A stretch of DNA of 30,689 nt from a virus, in the IMG/VR virus record IMGVR_UViG_3300003323_000449, positions 1 through 30,689 of that record; one strand, 5' to 3'. The position numbers and the translations under genes were made by a program. Each line of letters begins with the position of its first letter. The first letter of the stretch is position 1. The notes under the pieces were generated by a model that did not search any database, had not been told where the DNA came from, and saw only the letters and a list, made by a program, of their open reading frames with translations. Positions 22,185 to 30,192 of this stretch are shown here, piece after piece.

Positions 22185-25100
22185 TACCAATTAACCATAT
22201 AATAAACGAAAACGGAGTTAAAAATATTTTCAAATTCATAGTACCCTCTGGACTTTTTCAGGGGGAATATGTCATAAATAAACCGGATGGATGGGATGAT
22301 GTAGACTCAGTTGTAAATATTGATGATGTTCTGCTATATGTAAAAGACTTTATCATCGGTGAAAATACAAAACTGAAATTCTATCAATACAGCAATAAAA
22401 TAGCTTATGATGTTTTGTTTAATGTATATCAAGAACAAGCTGGAGACGGCCGGATAAAATTTAAATGGTTAGCAGTTAAAGATAGTGTAGAGTATGATTT
22501 ACTGAAAGATAACTTTGAGGTAAACTTGAATAAGTACAAAAATACAGTTGATAATAACACTTTCGTTATTGACGTAGAGCTGGTCAAAAGTGAAGAGCAA
22601 AACAAGCTTTTCAACCGGGATGATGTTACCATTGATTTATTCGCTGAAAAAGATTTGGATGAAAATCCAATTAATCCTGTAGGGACTTTTGTTATGGGAT
22701 ATAAAAAAGGAGCTGCAAAGCAATCTAACTTTTATTCATGGGATATTTCACAGGAAATATTTAATAGTACACCAAGATCTGATCATTTTTTTTCGTTTCA
22801 TAGGACAGATGAATATCAGTTTGGAACAAATACGAATGAATATTGCGGAATCAAAAATGTTATCGGGTTTCCTCAATGGACGAGAATAGATCAAGGTCCT
22901 TTTGTTAGCACAAATATTACCTTAAAATCTATCAAAATTGAAATTAGTAATATGCAAGTGATTTTCGGACGTGAAAACAATATTCCTGTAACTCCATTTG
23001 TTAGTTTATGCGCTGTGATTTCGGGTCCAGGATTTTTTTTCACTCAAAAATTGTTTGAAGCTGTTGAAGATCCTACACACCATACATCAGAAATTAAAAT
23101 TGACAATCAGACATTCATTTTAAATATAAATGATTCTTCTAATATTTCACCCGGACAAAATTTGAGTTTTTTATTCCTTACAGATGATCCGACGGATAAA
23201 TTTACAGTGGTTTCGCTAAAAACTAATACAAGTATAGAGATAACTACAAACATGGAATCTCCGATTGTTAGAACTAACGGAATTCGATTGATTGATGCCG
23301 TGAAACAGGTTGTAAAAAGCTATACGGATTCTGGTCTGAGTGTTATAAGTAATTATTTAGGATTAGGAGGAATTTATTATAATACCTCGATTTCTACTGG
23401 TGTTTACTTGCGAGGGTTACCAACTGTTTATACAGCAGGCCAGAAAATTAAAACTTCTTTCAAATCTCTAATTACTGAAGGTGCTGCAAAATTGTTGGTT
23501 TTAGGTTTTGACGTCTTAAACAATAACGTAGTAGTTGAAGATTTAGGGTATTTTTTCAAAGATGTACAGGTGTTTGATCTATCTAATAAAATATACTTGC
23601 AGGAAGGATATAGCATGGAAAACGATAAGGATGTCATTTTCAATACTTTGTTGTTTGGCTCGAAAAAGTTTTCAAAAAACGTTAAAGATGACATACAGAA
23701 TTTTATAACATCTGCCGAATATTCAACGCCAATAGTTAGTACTAAAAACAAATTTGACAAACAAACTGAATTGATCATTGATGAATATAAAATACAGGAG
23801 CTGATTGAGGATAAGAGTTCATCTACCAATGATAATGATGATGATCTAGTAATGATTGATTTGGTAAATGAAAATGATTATTGGGATTCTGGTGTTTTTG
23901 AAAATTGTATACATTCAGTTAAAGATAGCAAGTTGTTATTGACTTGTACTACAACTGCATTTGATACAACCTTGATGGAAGTTGGATCTTCTGTTCAAAT
24001 AACTGAAGGGTTGAATTCCGGAACTTGGACAATACTTAATATAAACGGTCCAGAATTAACGCTAAATAAAACATCGGGAATTGAACAAGGAGCAAACGAC
24101 ACTCCTATTAGATATTCTATACCCTCACTTATAAAAAATAGGTCAATAAACGATGGATTTACGGAACCTGCGTTTGTAAGAAATCCGGAAACTTCTACAA
24201 ATTCCCGTCACAACCCAAAATACCATATGGCAAGATGGTTTCAATGGTTTGGAAGCGGGCTAAGGAAAAAGCAAAATGGAGAACTTATCAAAGTGACAAA
24301 TTACAAAAACAATGATAAGGCTCAAATGCGAGCAAACTCATCTGATCTCGTAAATGAATTACCAGGTTTAATCACAGTTGGCGCAGATGAAAACCTAGGG
24401 AGAATGAGAGCGTATAAGCAGCCGTTCTTTACCGGTGAAAAAATTGAAATTTCTTACACCAATGTTACATTTAAAGAATTTATTGCTTTGTATGAAAATT
24501 GGCGTTATGGAATTTCAGGAGATAGAGCAAATAGCCGTGGCTATGTCACATTAAACACTCCATTGGGAATTTATGATGCATATCCATTCGGTGACGGTGC
24601 ATTTTCCCATGACAGGAAAGATAATATTCTAAGCTTCAAAGGAAAAATAAAAGGAAGAGCGGCTGCAAGTCCGGTTCTGTTGTCAGTTGTGCAGGATAAT
24701 AAGAATACAATTACTCTACATTGGGATTATGGAAATGAATATATCGGCCCTACAATTGACGTTCAGTATTCTTTAGATGGTATTACCTGGATAACATTAA
24801 GGCAGTTTTTCAACGTAAAAGAAGGGGTTATTATTGATGATTCTCTTTCTGATATTCTTACCGGAACAGATGTCTTTTTTAGAATTATTGCAAATACCGC
24901 TGATTTTGTGAATAAAATTTCAAATACAATCACAGTAAATTGGAAATTTAACCCATACGTAATAATTGACCGTAATAAATCCGAAAATACAGATTGTGGG
25001 TACAGCAGAATCGTTTTTGACTTAAGAGGAAAAGCAGATTTTGAAATAGAATACACTTATCAGTTCATGCCAAGCGGTGGCAAACTGTGGGCAACCAATT

Positions 25101-25381
25101 TAAACGGAACCGGCGGAAATTTAGTCGTTGAAACTGATTATGGTCAAACTTCTGTAGATGGTGTAGAAACTAGAAATATAAATGTGGATGGAAATGAAGT
25201 TAGATTATTTATAGACCTTTTTAATTCGGACAAAACAGAAACACTACTTCCGTTGAATTGTACAGTTGGAGACTACCAGTATATCTGTTATGCTAATGTC
25301 ATTATAAAGTTTACTGATACTATTACAAATACAAGTCAATCTTTTGAATTAAATGCGGAAACAATTAAGAAATATATTTAG
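22181..25381 (+). CDS. large tail-tip / baseplate hub protein (1066 aa)
   Basis: It follows the tape measure with an ATGA overlap, where distal tail and hub genes lie. This beta-rich protein has no catalytic motif. The region about 826-920 (NTITLHWDYGNEYIG, IDVQYSLDGITWITL, VFFRIIANTADFVN) has the strand pattern of a fibronectin type III domain, a common adhesive module in phage tail tips. A cluster of tryptophans and arginines (HNPKYHMARWFQWFGSGL, about 672-690) precedes it. Its size suggests a fusion of distal tail and tail-associated functions; peptidoglycan-lysing residues are not seen. The exact role is inferred from position. Confidence 0.75.
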   Translation: MIPINHIINENGVKNIFKFIVPSGLFQGEYVINKPDGWDDVDSVVNIDDVLLYVKDFIIGENTKLKFYQYSNKIAYDVLFNVYQEQAGDGRIKFKWLAVKDSVEYDLLKDNFEVNLNKYKNTVDNNTFVIDVELVKSEEQNKLFNRDDVTIDLFAEKDLDENPINPVGTFVMGYKKGAAKQSNFYSWDISQEIFNSTPRSDHFFSFHRTDEYQFGTNTNEYCGIKNVIGFPQWTRIDQGPFVSTNITLKSIKIEISNMQVIFGRENNIPVTPFVSLCAVISGPGFFFTQKLFEAVEDPTHHTSEIKIDNQTFILNINDSSNISPGQNLSFLFLTDDPTDKFTVVSLKTNTSIEITTNMESPIVRTNGIRLIDAVKQVVKSYTDSGLSVISNYLGLGGIYYNTSISTGVYLRGLPTVYTAGQKIKTSFKSLITEGAAKLLVLGFDVLNNNVVVEDLGYFFKDVQVFDLSNKIYLQEGYSMENDKDVIFNTLLFGSKKFSKNVKDDIQNFITSAEYSTPIVSTKNKFDKQTELIIDEYKIQELIEDKSSSTNDNDDDLVMIDLVNENDYWDSGVFENCIHSVKDSKLLLTCTTTAFDTTLMEVGSSVQITEGLNSGTWTILNINGPELTLNKTSGIEQGANDTPIRYSIPSLIKNRSINDGFTEPAFVRNPETSTNSRHNPKYHMARWFQWFGSGLRKKQNGELIKVTNYKNNDKAQMRANSSDLVNELPGLITVGADENLGRMRAYKQPFFTGEKIEISYTNVTFKEFIALYENWRYGISGDRANSRGYVTLNTPLGIYDAYPFGDGAFSHDRKDNILSFKGKIKGRAAASPVLLSVVQDNKNTITLHWDYGNEYIGPTIDVQYSLDGITWITLRQFFNVKEGVIIDDSLSDILTGTDVFFRIIANTADFVNKISNTITVNWKFNPYVIIDRNKSENTDCGYSRIVFDLRGKADFEIEYTYQFMPSGGKLWATNLNGTGGNLVVETDYGQTSVDGVETRNINVDGNEVRLFIDLFNSDKTETLLPLNCTVGDYQYICYANVIIKFTDTITNTSQSFELNAETIKKYI

Positions 25382-25389
25382 CATAATTT

Positions 25390-25425
25390 ACTCATCAAGT
25401 CATAATTCGCTCATTAATAAATTTG
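25390..25425 (+). promoter_or_regulatory. phage promoter, copy 2 (18-bp element + TAAATTTG)
   Basis: ACTCATCAAGTCATAATT (25390-25407), then exactly 10 bp, then TAAATTTG (25418-25425). Element and spacing are identical to the copy before the portal gene. The box ends 4 nt before the ATG at 25430, so the mRNA would begin at or next to the start codon. It opens a second virion transcript for baseplate, fibre and lysis genes. Confidence 0.7.
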
Positions 25426-25429
25426 TATC

Positions 25430-26308
25430 ATGCATAAATTCTGGTATCATAGCCCGGTAAGATTCTACAGAACAATTGAAGAGTTAGAAGACATGACCAA
25501 TCCGCAAAACGCACAGTATTACGGGCACGTAAAACCTTACCCTTTAGAAGTAAATTCCTATCATAGATACTTGATACCAAATTACCAAAATGAAATTTCA
25601 GATCAGGATTTAAGCCTATACTTGGTAGGTGATGATGAAGTTAAAATTCCTTGTGAATTTGGTATTAGTGATAGTAAGTTATACCGAATAACTTTTATTT
25701 ATTCTGAAGAAATAGAAGGACGTTTTGAAATAAGAGACTCTGCTGGATTAGCTATTTTTTATTCTAGCTGTGTTCAATTTCATGATAGCACAGATAAAGA
25801 AGGGAGGAAACATATAAGAATTGCAACGCAATGCAACTACAATAGAAATCTATTCTCTTATGCTGACGGACAACATGATTGGATGATAACAACTCTTCCA
25901 GCTTATTGTATGGGAGAATTTGATATTGATGAAGATATTAAATCAGGGAGAATAGGAAGTTTAGGTTCAACGGAAATAAATTCTGCGTGGACAGAAGAAA
26001 ACGTTAAATATACAATCATGGCTGAAGGAGATAACAACATTTTGTCCTTTATAGCTGTTCACTCTACAAATCAAGATTTATACATTGACGGAACAAAACG
26101 TACCAGAAAGGAAAAACCAGAAACAACTGACTTTACAAATGAAATTACAATGAAGTTTTCCAATGTGAAAGATGACAACGGACTGAATATCATTTTTAAT
26201 GAAGATGCTGTATTCTCAGATGTGTTTAAACAGGCCTTAGCTAATGGAGATTTGACAGCGGTTTATGTATATAATTCTAACTATATAATACCTACAGAAG
26301 ATGTCTGA
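25430..26308 (+). CDS. putative baseplate / tail protein (292 aa)
   Basis: The first strand (MHKFWYHSPVRFYRTIEELE) and later parts (NSYHRYLIPNYQNEISDQDL, RIATQCNYNRNLFSYADG) resemble upper baseplate proteins that precede receptor-binding proteins in Bacteroidota siphoviruses; the fold is beta-rich with few helices. The conserved-looking sequence begins at the very first residues, supporting the ATG at 25430 despite the near absence of a leader. It overlaps the fibre gene by 8 nt. Probably links the tail tip to the fibre. Confidence 0.6.
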   Translation: MHKFWYHSPVRFYRTIEELEDMTNPQNAQYYGHVKPYPLEVNSYHRYLIPNYQNEISDQDLSLYLVGDDEVKIPCEFGISDSKLYRITFIYSEEIEGRFEIRDSAGLAIFYSSCVQFHDSTDKEGRKHIRIATQCNYNRNLFSYADGQHDWMITTLPAYCMGEFDIDEDIKSGRIGSLGSTEINSAWTEENVKYTIMAEGDNNILSFIAVHSTNQDLYIDGTKRTRKEKPETTDFTNEITMKFSNVKDDNGLNIIFNEDAVFSDVFKQALANGDLTAVYVYNSNYIIPTEDV

Positions 26309-28082
26309 TCAAATTATACAAGCACCATTTGTTAAATTCGTGCCAATAACTGAAATACCAATAACTCAAAATCCTTTAGAGGGTTATATCGCAAATTACA
26401 ATCCACAGGGTGAATTTACATTTACTCCAATTTCAACTTTCAGACAGTTAATAATGTCCGGAACAAAAGGCGAGGCGACTCCAACGAGTTCACCAACGCC
26501 ATTGCAGTATAAAATTAATGTATCCTCAGCTTTAACGATCCCACCTGGAATTGGATCTACTTACACACAAAGCACAAGTACATATAGAGTTGATGCGGTT
26601 AATATAACAAATGGGTTAGGCGATTTTTCTGTTTCAATTGTTAGTGGATCTGCGCCAACATCTACGGGAGTTTTAAATAAAGCTTCAGGAACAGGAGATG
26701 ACGTTATAAATTACTCTTCTGTATCGATTAATCAGTTTGAAAAATGGGATGTAAAAACGGCCGGGACATATACTAACTTCAAAGATGGGTCTACACCGAC
26801 TCCGCAGCCTATTGTAGTTTCAAGTGGAGACTTGACAAATAACATGGTTCAGATATGGGTGACAAATGGAGTATCGCAAAAAGTAATAACTGCATTGCCT
26901 ACTATTCCTGTTATTGACGGCTTTACATCAAGCTCAACAACGGATGCGAGTTCAGCAAAGAACGCAAAGGTATTGAATGATATTATTACGTCAAACTTTG
27001 TTCCTAAATACTCTTACACCGAATTTTACGATCCTGCTACAGTATTGAACGGATATTACAACGCATCTGGTGTATTTACAGCAAATTCGGATTGGAGAGC
27101 TACACCAAAAATAAACGTTACAGCTGGTGAACAATGGCAGTACCGTGGTAAGCCTTATACATCATTAAGCATAAGAGGGGTTTACGGTTATCGGGCAAAT
27201 GGAACGATTGTAGTTTTAGTTGATGTTATAAATGCAACAAACTTCGTACAATTTACGATTCCTTCAGATGTTGTTCAGATAGCTGCAAACTATAACGTTT
27301 CCACCGGAACATATTTTAATCTTCAGAAAATAACTACAACGCAGGTCTTAGTATCTATTGTTAAAGATACGGTTGGAAATGTTCAGTCAATCAACAATGA
27401 AAATATTTACAAGACTTTTACAGGACTGTCTATTGCATCAGTAGGAGATTCAATCACAGCAAACGGAGTTGGGGGCTCATTGAAAGGCTATCAATTATGC
27501 TTACAGGACTTGTATAATTTCACAACATACACCACCTATGGTTATTCCGGAAGAGCTTTGTCTACATTCTTAACGCCTGACGGTAATAGCATTATTGAGC
27601 AGTTTATCAATAACGCAGTGTCTAGGGATATATACACACTTTTAGCAGGCACAAATGATTTTAAATTAGATATTAGAGCCGGGGAAATAGGAACCTTGAA
27701 CGATTATAAGAATCTGACTTCTTATGGCGCTGTAGGGTCCGTAATATCTCTAAATTTCTATCAGGCATTAAAAGCTTTCGTTCTTCGTTGCTACGAATTA
27801 AATCCAAAGGCGAAAATTATATTCATGACGCCACTGCAAAGAAATAATGCAGGGTATACTTCATGGTCAACAAATAGCGTTGGTCGTACACTTTCAGATT
27901 TCGTTAACGCTATTCGTGAAGTAGCTGCATATGAAAGTATACCGGTTGTAGATTTCTTTAAAGATGGGGTTATTAATATGAGAAACATTTCACAATATAC
28001 ATCTGACGGTCTTCACCCAAATAATGATGGTTATAAAATCATGTCAAAGCTGATCGCTAAACGCCTTGATTACGTAATCTAA
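26301..28082 (+). CDS. tail fibre with C-terminal SGNH/GDSL hydrolase domain
   Basis: Residues 1-200 are a Thr/Ser-rich, fibre-like region, with a TDASSAKNAKVLNDII segment typical of phage tail proteins. Residues about 230-340 form a beta-sandwich resembling carbohydrate-binding parts of baseplate proteins (VTAGEQWQYRGKPYTSLSIR). Residues about 375-593 are an SGNH hydrolase: Ser384 in GDSIT, Asn452 in GTND, and Asp569/His572 in DGLHPN give the full catalytic set. Such domains de-acetylate or de-esterify surface polysaccharide or O-antigen. The protein is therefore the likely receptor-binding and surface-modifying tail protein. Confidence 0.85.
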   Translation: MSDQIIQAPFVKFVPITEIPITQNPLEGYIANYNPQGEFTFTPISTFRQLIMSGTKGEATPTSSPTPLQYKINVSSALTIPPGIGSTYTQSTSTYRVDAVNITNGLGDFSVSIVSGSAPTSTGVLNKASGTGDDVINYSSVSINQFEKWDVKTAGTYTNFKDGSTPTPQPIVVSSGDLTNNMVQIWVTNGVSQKVITALPTIPVIDGFTSSSTTDASSAKNAKVLNDIITSNFVPKYSYTEFYDPATVLNGYYNASGVFTANSDWRATPKINVTAGEQWQYRGKPYTSLSIRGVYGYRANGTIVVLVDVINATNFVQFTIPSDVVQIAANYNVSTGTYFNLQKITTTQVLVSIVKDTVGNVQSINNENIYKTFTGLSIASVGDSITANGVGGSLKGYQLCLQDLYNFTTYTTYGYSGRALSTFLTPDGNSIIEQFINNAVSRDIYTLLAGTNDFKLDIRAGEIGTLNDYKNLTSYGAVGSVISLNFYQALKAFVLRCYELNPKAKIIFMTPLQRNNAGYTSWSTNSVGRTLSDFVNAIREVAAYESIPVVDFFKDGVINMRNISQYTSDGLHPNNDGYKIMSKLIAKRLDYVI

Positions 28083-28092
28083 AAAAAATAAT

Positions 28093-28143
28093 ATGCCAAC
28101 ACCACCAGCGGAAAGCATAAATTTTAAAATAATAAAAAAATGA
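28093..28143 (+). CDS. possible 16-codon ORF upstream of lysis genes
   Basis: ATG at 28093 to TGA at 28143, peptide MPTPPAESINFKIIKK. It has a proline-rich start and a charged end. Its stop overlaps the start of the next gene as ATGA (28140-28143), the same coupling used by several other genes here, and A-rich sequence precedes the ATG. It could be a leader peptide that couples translation into the membrane protein gene. Too short to be sure. Confidence 0.3.
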   Translation: MPTPPAESINFKIIKK

Positions 28144-28397
28144 AAAGATTAATATTAGGATCAAGCCCTGTATCTTCAGTTTTAGGGTACGTATTAGCGG
28201 GGCTTTTAGCTTATCAGGAATATTTAGCGAATCCAAACCATGCAAGTGAGTGGGCTTGGGTAATTCCTGTTTTAATCGCTGTTTTAGGGCGTATCGTTGG
28301 AGACTCGAATAAGAAGTCTATCATGAACAGGAGCCAAGAAGAAGAGAGCGATACTGTAAATCCTGACAATCCTCAGTTTCCAAAAGACAAATATTAG
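28140..28397 (+). CDS. small membrane protein of the lysis region (85 aa)
   Basis: Two hydrophobic segments, SSVLGYVLAGLLAYQEYL (about 11-28) and WAWVIPVLIAVLGRIVG (about 38-54), are followed by a polar, acidic tail rich in Glu and Asn. Two-span proteins of this type directly before endolysins in Bacteroidota phages are often holin candidates; LGYVLAGLLAY and VLIAVLGRIVGD recall a family of unnamed phage membrane proteins. Holin function is inferred from size, topology and location. Confidence 0.6.
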   Translation: MKRLILGSSPVSSVLGYVLAGLLAYQEYLANPNHASEWAWVIPVLIAVLGRIVGDSNKKSIMNRSQEEESDTVNPDNPQFPKDKY

Positions 28398-28400
28398 ATT

Positions 28401-28745
28401 ATGAAAGTAGCTTTAATGTGCATGTCTTTTGCTATATGGATCTCTTCATACTGGATTTGTGAATTTTATTTTTCAAATTCAGTAGAGGAATGGTGGAAGT
28501 TACGAATGATTCTTTATGCTATAGTTTATTTTTTAAGCATAGCTGCAAATGGGATTTATGGTAAATCAAGAGCTGTTTTGTTTTTCAATGTTCTTTTCAT
28601 GGGAATCGTTCTTGAAGACATCACAGACAGGCTGTTTTTTGATTCAAGAAATTGGGAATTTAACGACTGGATTGCGATAGATTTTTCTATAGCCGCAGCC
28701 TTGCTTTTAACTTTTAAAAATAAAATATATGATGGCAGGCATTAA
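28401..28745 (+). CDS. multi-span membrane protein of the lysis region (114 aa)
   Basis: Three to four hydrophobic segments are evident (VALMCMSFAIWISSYWI, MILYAIVYFLSIAANGIY, AVLFFNVLFMGIVLEDIT, FSIAAALLLTF), with charged linkers. The protein has no recognised domain. It sits between two other small membrane genes in the lysis cassette, so it may be a holin, antiholin or a superinfection-exclusion factor. It overlaps the next gene by 17 nt. Confidence 0.6.
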   Translation: MKVALMCMSFAIWISSYWICEFYFSNSVEEWWKLRMILYAIVYFLSIAANGIYGKSRAVLFFNVLFMGIVLEDITDRLFFDSRNWEFNDWIAIDFSIAAALLLTFKNKIYDGRH

Positions 28746-29028
28746 GATGATTTTGATAGCTTTTTTATCATATTTGGGAATAAGGAAATTTTCTCCGGAG
28801 CTTTTAGATGATTTCAGGAAGCATATTGTCGAATATTCAATTAGTGTATTTAGCGGATTATTAGCATATATGAAAATTCCATTTGAAATAGACTATGCAA
28901 ACCCTATTACCATCGAGATGATAAAAATGAGCTTTGCAGTATTGACGGTTATTTTTGTGATTCCGGTTCAATTCATAGTTAGAAAGGCTTTGGATAAGAT
29001 TTATATAAAATACTTTAAGAAGAAATGA
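28729..29028 (+). CDS. putative holin-like membrane protein (99 aa)
   Basis: Hydrophobic stretches at about 5-17 (IKMILIAFLSYLG), 37-50 (YSISVFSGLLAYMK) and 67-84 (MSFAVLTVIFVIPVQFIV) are followed by a strongly basic C-terminus (RKALDKIYIKYFKKK). A short hydrophobic protein with a basic tail directly before the spanin and endolysin genes fits a holin. The frame could begin at 28729, 28732 or at the ATG at 28747, just after the previous gene's stop. Overlaps the lipoprotein gene by ATGA (29025-29028). Confidence 0.55.
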   Translation: MMAGIKMILIAFLSYLGIRKFSPELLDDFRKHIVEYSISVFSGLLAYMKIPFEIDYANPITIEMIKMSFAVLTVIFVIPVQFIVRKALDKIYIKYFKKK

Positions 29029-29528
29029 GAGCTTTATTATTGGTTTATGTATGCTTTTTATTTTTGATTGGGTGTGGATCCAGAAAGAAAAGCCTTTCTA
29101 ATGACGAAGAAAAAACAAGCTTCAGCCAACAAACAAATACTCAGGAAAATCAATCAGTTAATTCAGATGTGTCATCTGTAACCGATATAAAGAATTTTCT
29201 GTTAAGCAATGGTTTGAAAATAAAATCAACGGGCCAGAACTACGAATTAAAATATGGTGATATGACTTTTTCAGGATCTGCAGATCTTGAATTTTCTCAG
29301 AGAAAAGAAGAAACGATTATACATGATGTATATAATGTACACACGACTTACATAAGAGATATTAAATATCAAACAAAGACTTATTATAAAACTCAAAAAT
29401 CATCTAAAAAACTTGATATTGAAAGAGCTGGAATTTCATTTGGTTCAATGATATGGATTGTTGTTGTATCTCTATTTGTCGGTGCTTTAATAAGTCAACT
29501 AATCAGATTATACTTTAAACGAAAATGA
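29025..29528 (+). CDS. lipoprotein with C-terminal membrane segment (u-spanin architecture)
   Basis: The N-terminus (MRALLLVYVCFLFLIGC) is a lipoprotein signal with lipobox LIGC and acylated Cys17; residue 18 is Gly, not Asp, so outer-membrane sorting is expected. A polar linker (18-60) and a beta-rich periplasmic part (KSTGQNYELKYGDMTFSGSA, VYNVHTTYIRDIKYQTKTYY) follow. Residues about 142-160 (SMIWIVVVSLFVGALISQL) form a C-terminal transmembrane helix with a basic end. One protein anchored in both membranes matches unimolecular spanins such as T1 gp11, which fuse the membranes in the last step of lysis. It lies between holin-like and endolysin genes, ATGA-coupled to both. Confidence 0.75.
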   Translation: MRALLLVYVCFLFLIGCGSRKKSLSNDEEKTSFSQQTNTQENQSVNSDVSSVTDIKNFLLSNGLKIKSTGQNYELKYGDMTFSGSADLEFSQRKEETIIHDVYNVHTTYIRDIKYQTKTYYKTQKSSKKLDIERAGISFGSMIWIVVVSLFVGALISQLIRLYFKRK

Positions 29529-30031
29529 CAGCATTAGAACTATCAAATAAATATAAAACGCTTTTGAGTAAAAACGGAATTAATACTCCGTTAAGATTAG
29601 CACATTTTTTCGCTCAATTAGCACATGAGAGCATGAACTTTACCCGATTACGAGAAGTAGGGCCGGATTCGTATTTCCAAAAATACGAAGGACGTAAAAA
29701 TCTAGGGAATACCCATAAAGGTGACGGGCTTCGATTTAAAGGCCGTGGATTCATTCAAATTACTGGAAGATACAATTACACTATTCTATCAAAAGAAACT
29801 AGTATTGACTACGTAAATAATCCGGAATGGCTGGAAAGAGAAGCTGACGCAATGACTTCGGCAATTTGGTTCTGGAATCGTAATAATCTAAACAAATATG
29901 CTGATCTTGATAGAATTGATTCAATTTCTGATTTGATCAATAAAGGCAAGCTAACAGAACAGTACGGTGATGCCAATGGGTTCACCGATCGGAATAATAA
30001 GCTGAAGTACTACAAGACTGTTTTTAAATGA
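29525..30031 (+). CDS. endolysin, GH19 chitinase-like lysozyme
   Basis: This 168-residue protein has the phage GH19-type core: HFFAQLAHESMNFTRLREV, with E35 and E44 as likely catalytic acid and base, YEGRKNLGNTHKGDG as the loop, and FKGRGFIQITGRYNY as the signature stretch. The C-terminus (GFTDRNNKLKYYKTVF) is also typical. It cleaves peptidoglycan glycan strands to lyse the cell. No signal peptide or separate binding domain is seen, so export relies on a holin. It starts in the ATGA that ends the spanin-like gene and is followed closely by a strong terminator. Confidence 0.9.
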   Translation: MTALELSNKYKTLLSKNGINTPLRLAHFFAQLAHESMNFTRLREVGPDSYFQKYEGRKNLGNTHKGDGLRFKGRGFIQITGRYNYTILSKETSIDYVNNPEWLEREADAMTSAIWFWNRNNLNKYADLDRIDSISDLINKGKLTEQYGDANGFTDRNNKLKYYKTVFK

Positions 30032-30035
30032 AAAT

Positions 30036-30066
30036 TCCCCACTGTTAAGTGGGGATTATATTTTAT
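30036..30066 (+). terminator. strong terminator after the lysis genes
   Basis: CCCCACT (30037-30043) pairs with AGTGGGG (30048-30054) around GTTA, extended by T30036-A30055, and followed by an AT-rich tail. It ends the long rightward transcript. The other strand also has a T-rich side (AATTTTCATTT), so it may stop transcription from the minus-strand genes as well. Confidence 0.8.
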
Positions 30067-30192
30067 AAATTCCGTTTTTTAAACCTTGACGGAAAACAAG
30101 GAAATAAGCAATTTGTGGAGTCGAACCACGGACAGACTAAAGGGGTGCATTAGCTGCGTTTCCGGACTTACTTATTCATTACCCCAGACTCT
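30067..30192. other. structured gene-free stretch with tRNA-like fragment on the minus strand
   Basis: A hairpin CCTTG (30084-30088)/CAAGG (30097-30101) is followed by sequence that on the minus strand shows GTGG-TTCGACT-CCAC (30129-30115), a classic T-arm, and a closing stem AATAAGT/GCTTATT (30176-30170 with 30109-30103, one G-T pair). A 74-nt span fits tRNA size, but 5 nt separate the T-arm from the closing stem and no D or anticodon arm forms. It could be a tRNA remnant or an attachment-site core, as many phages integrate at the 3' end of tRNA genes. A plus-strand frame here (from a TTG at 30086) is not considered coding. Confidence 0.3.
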
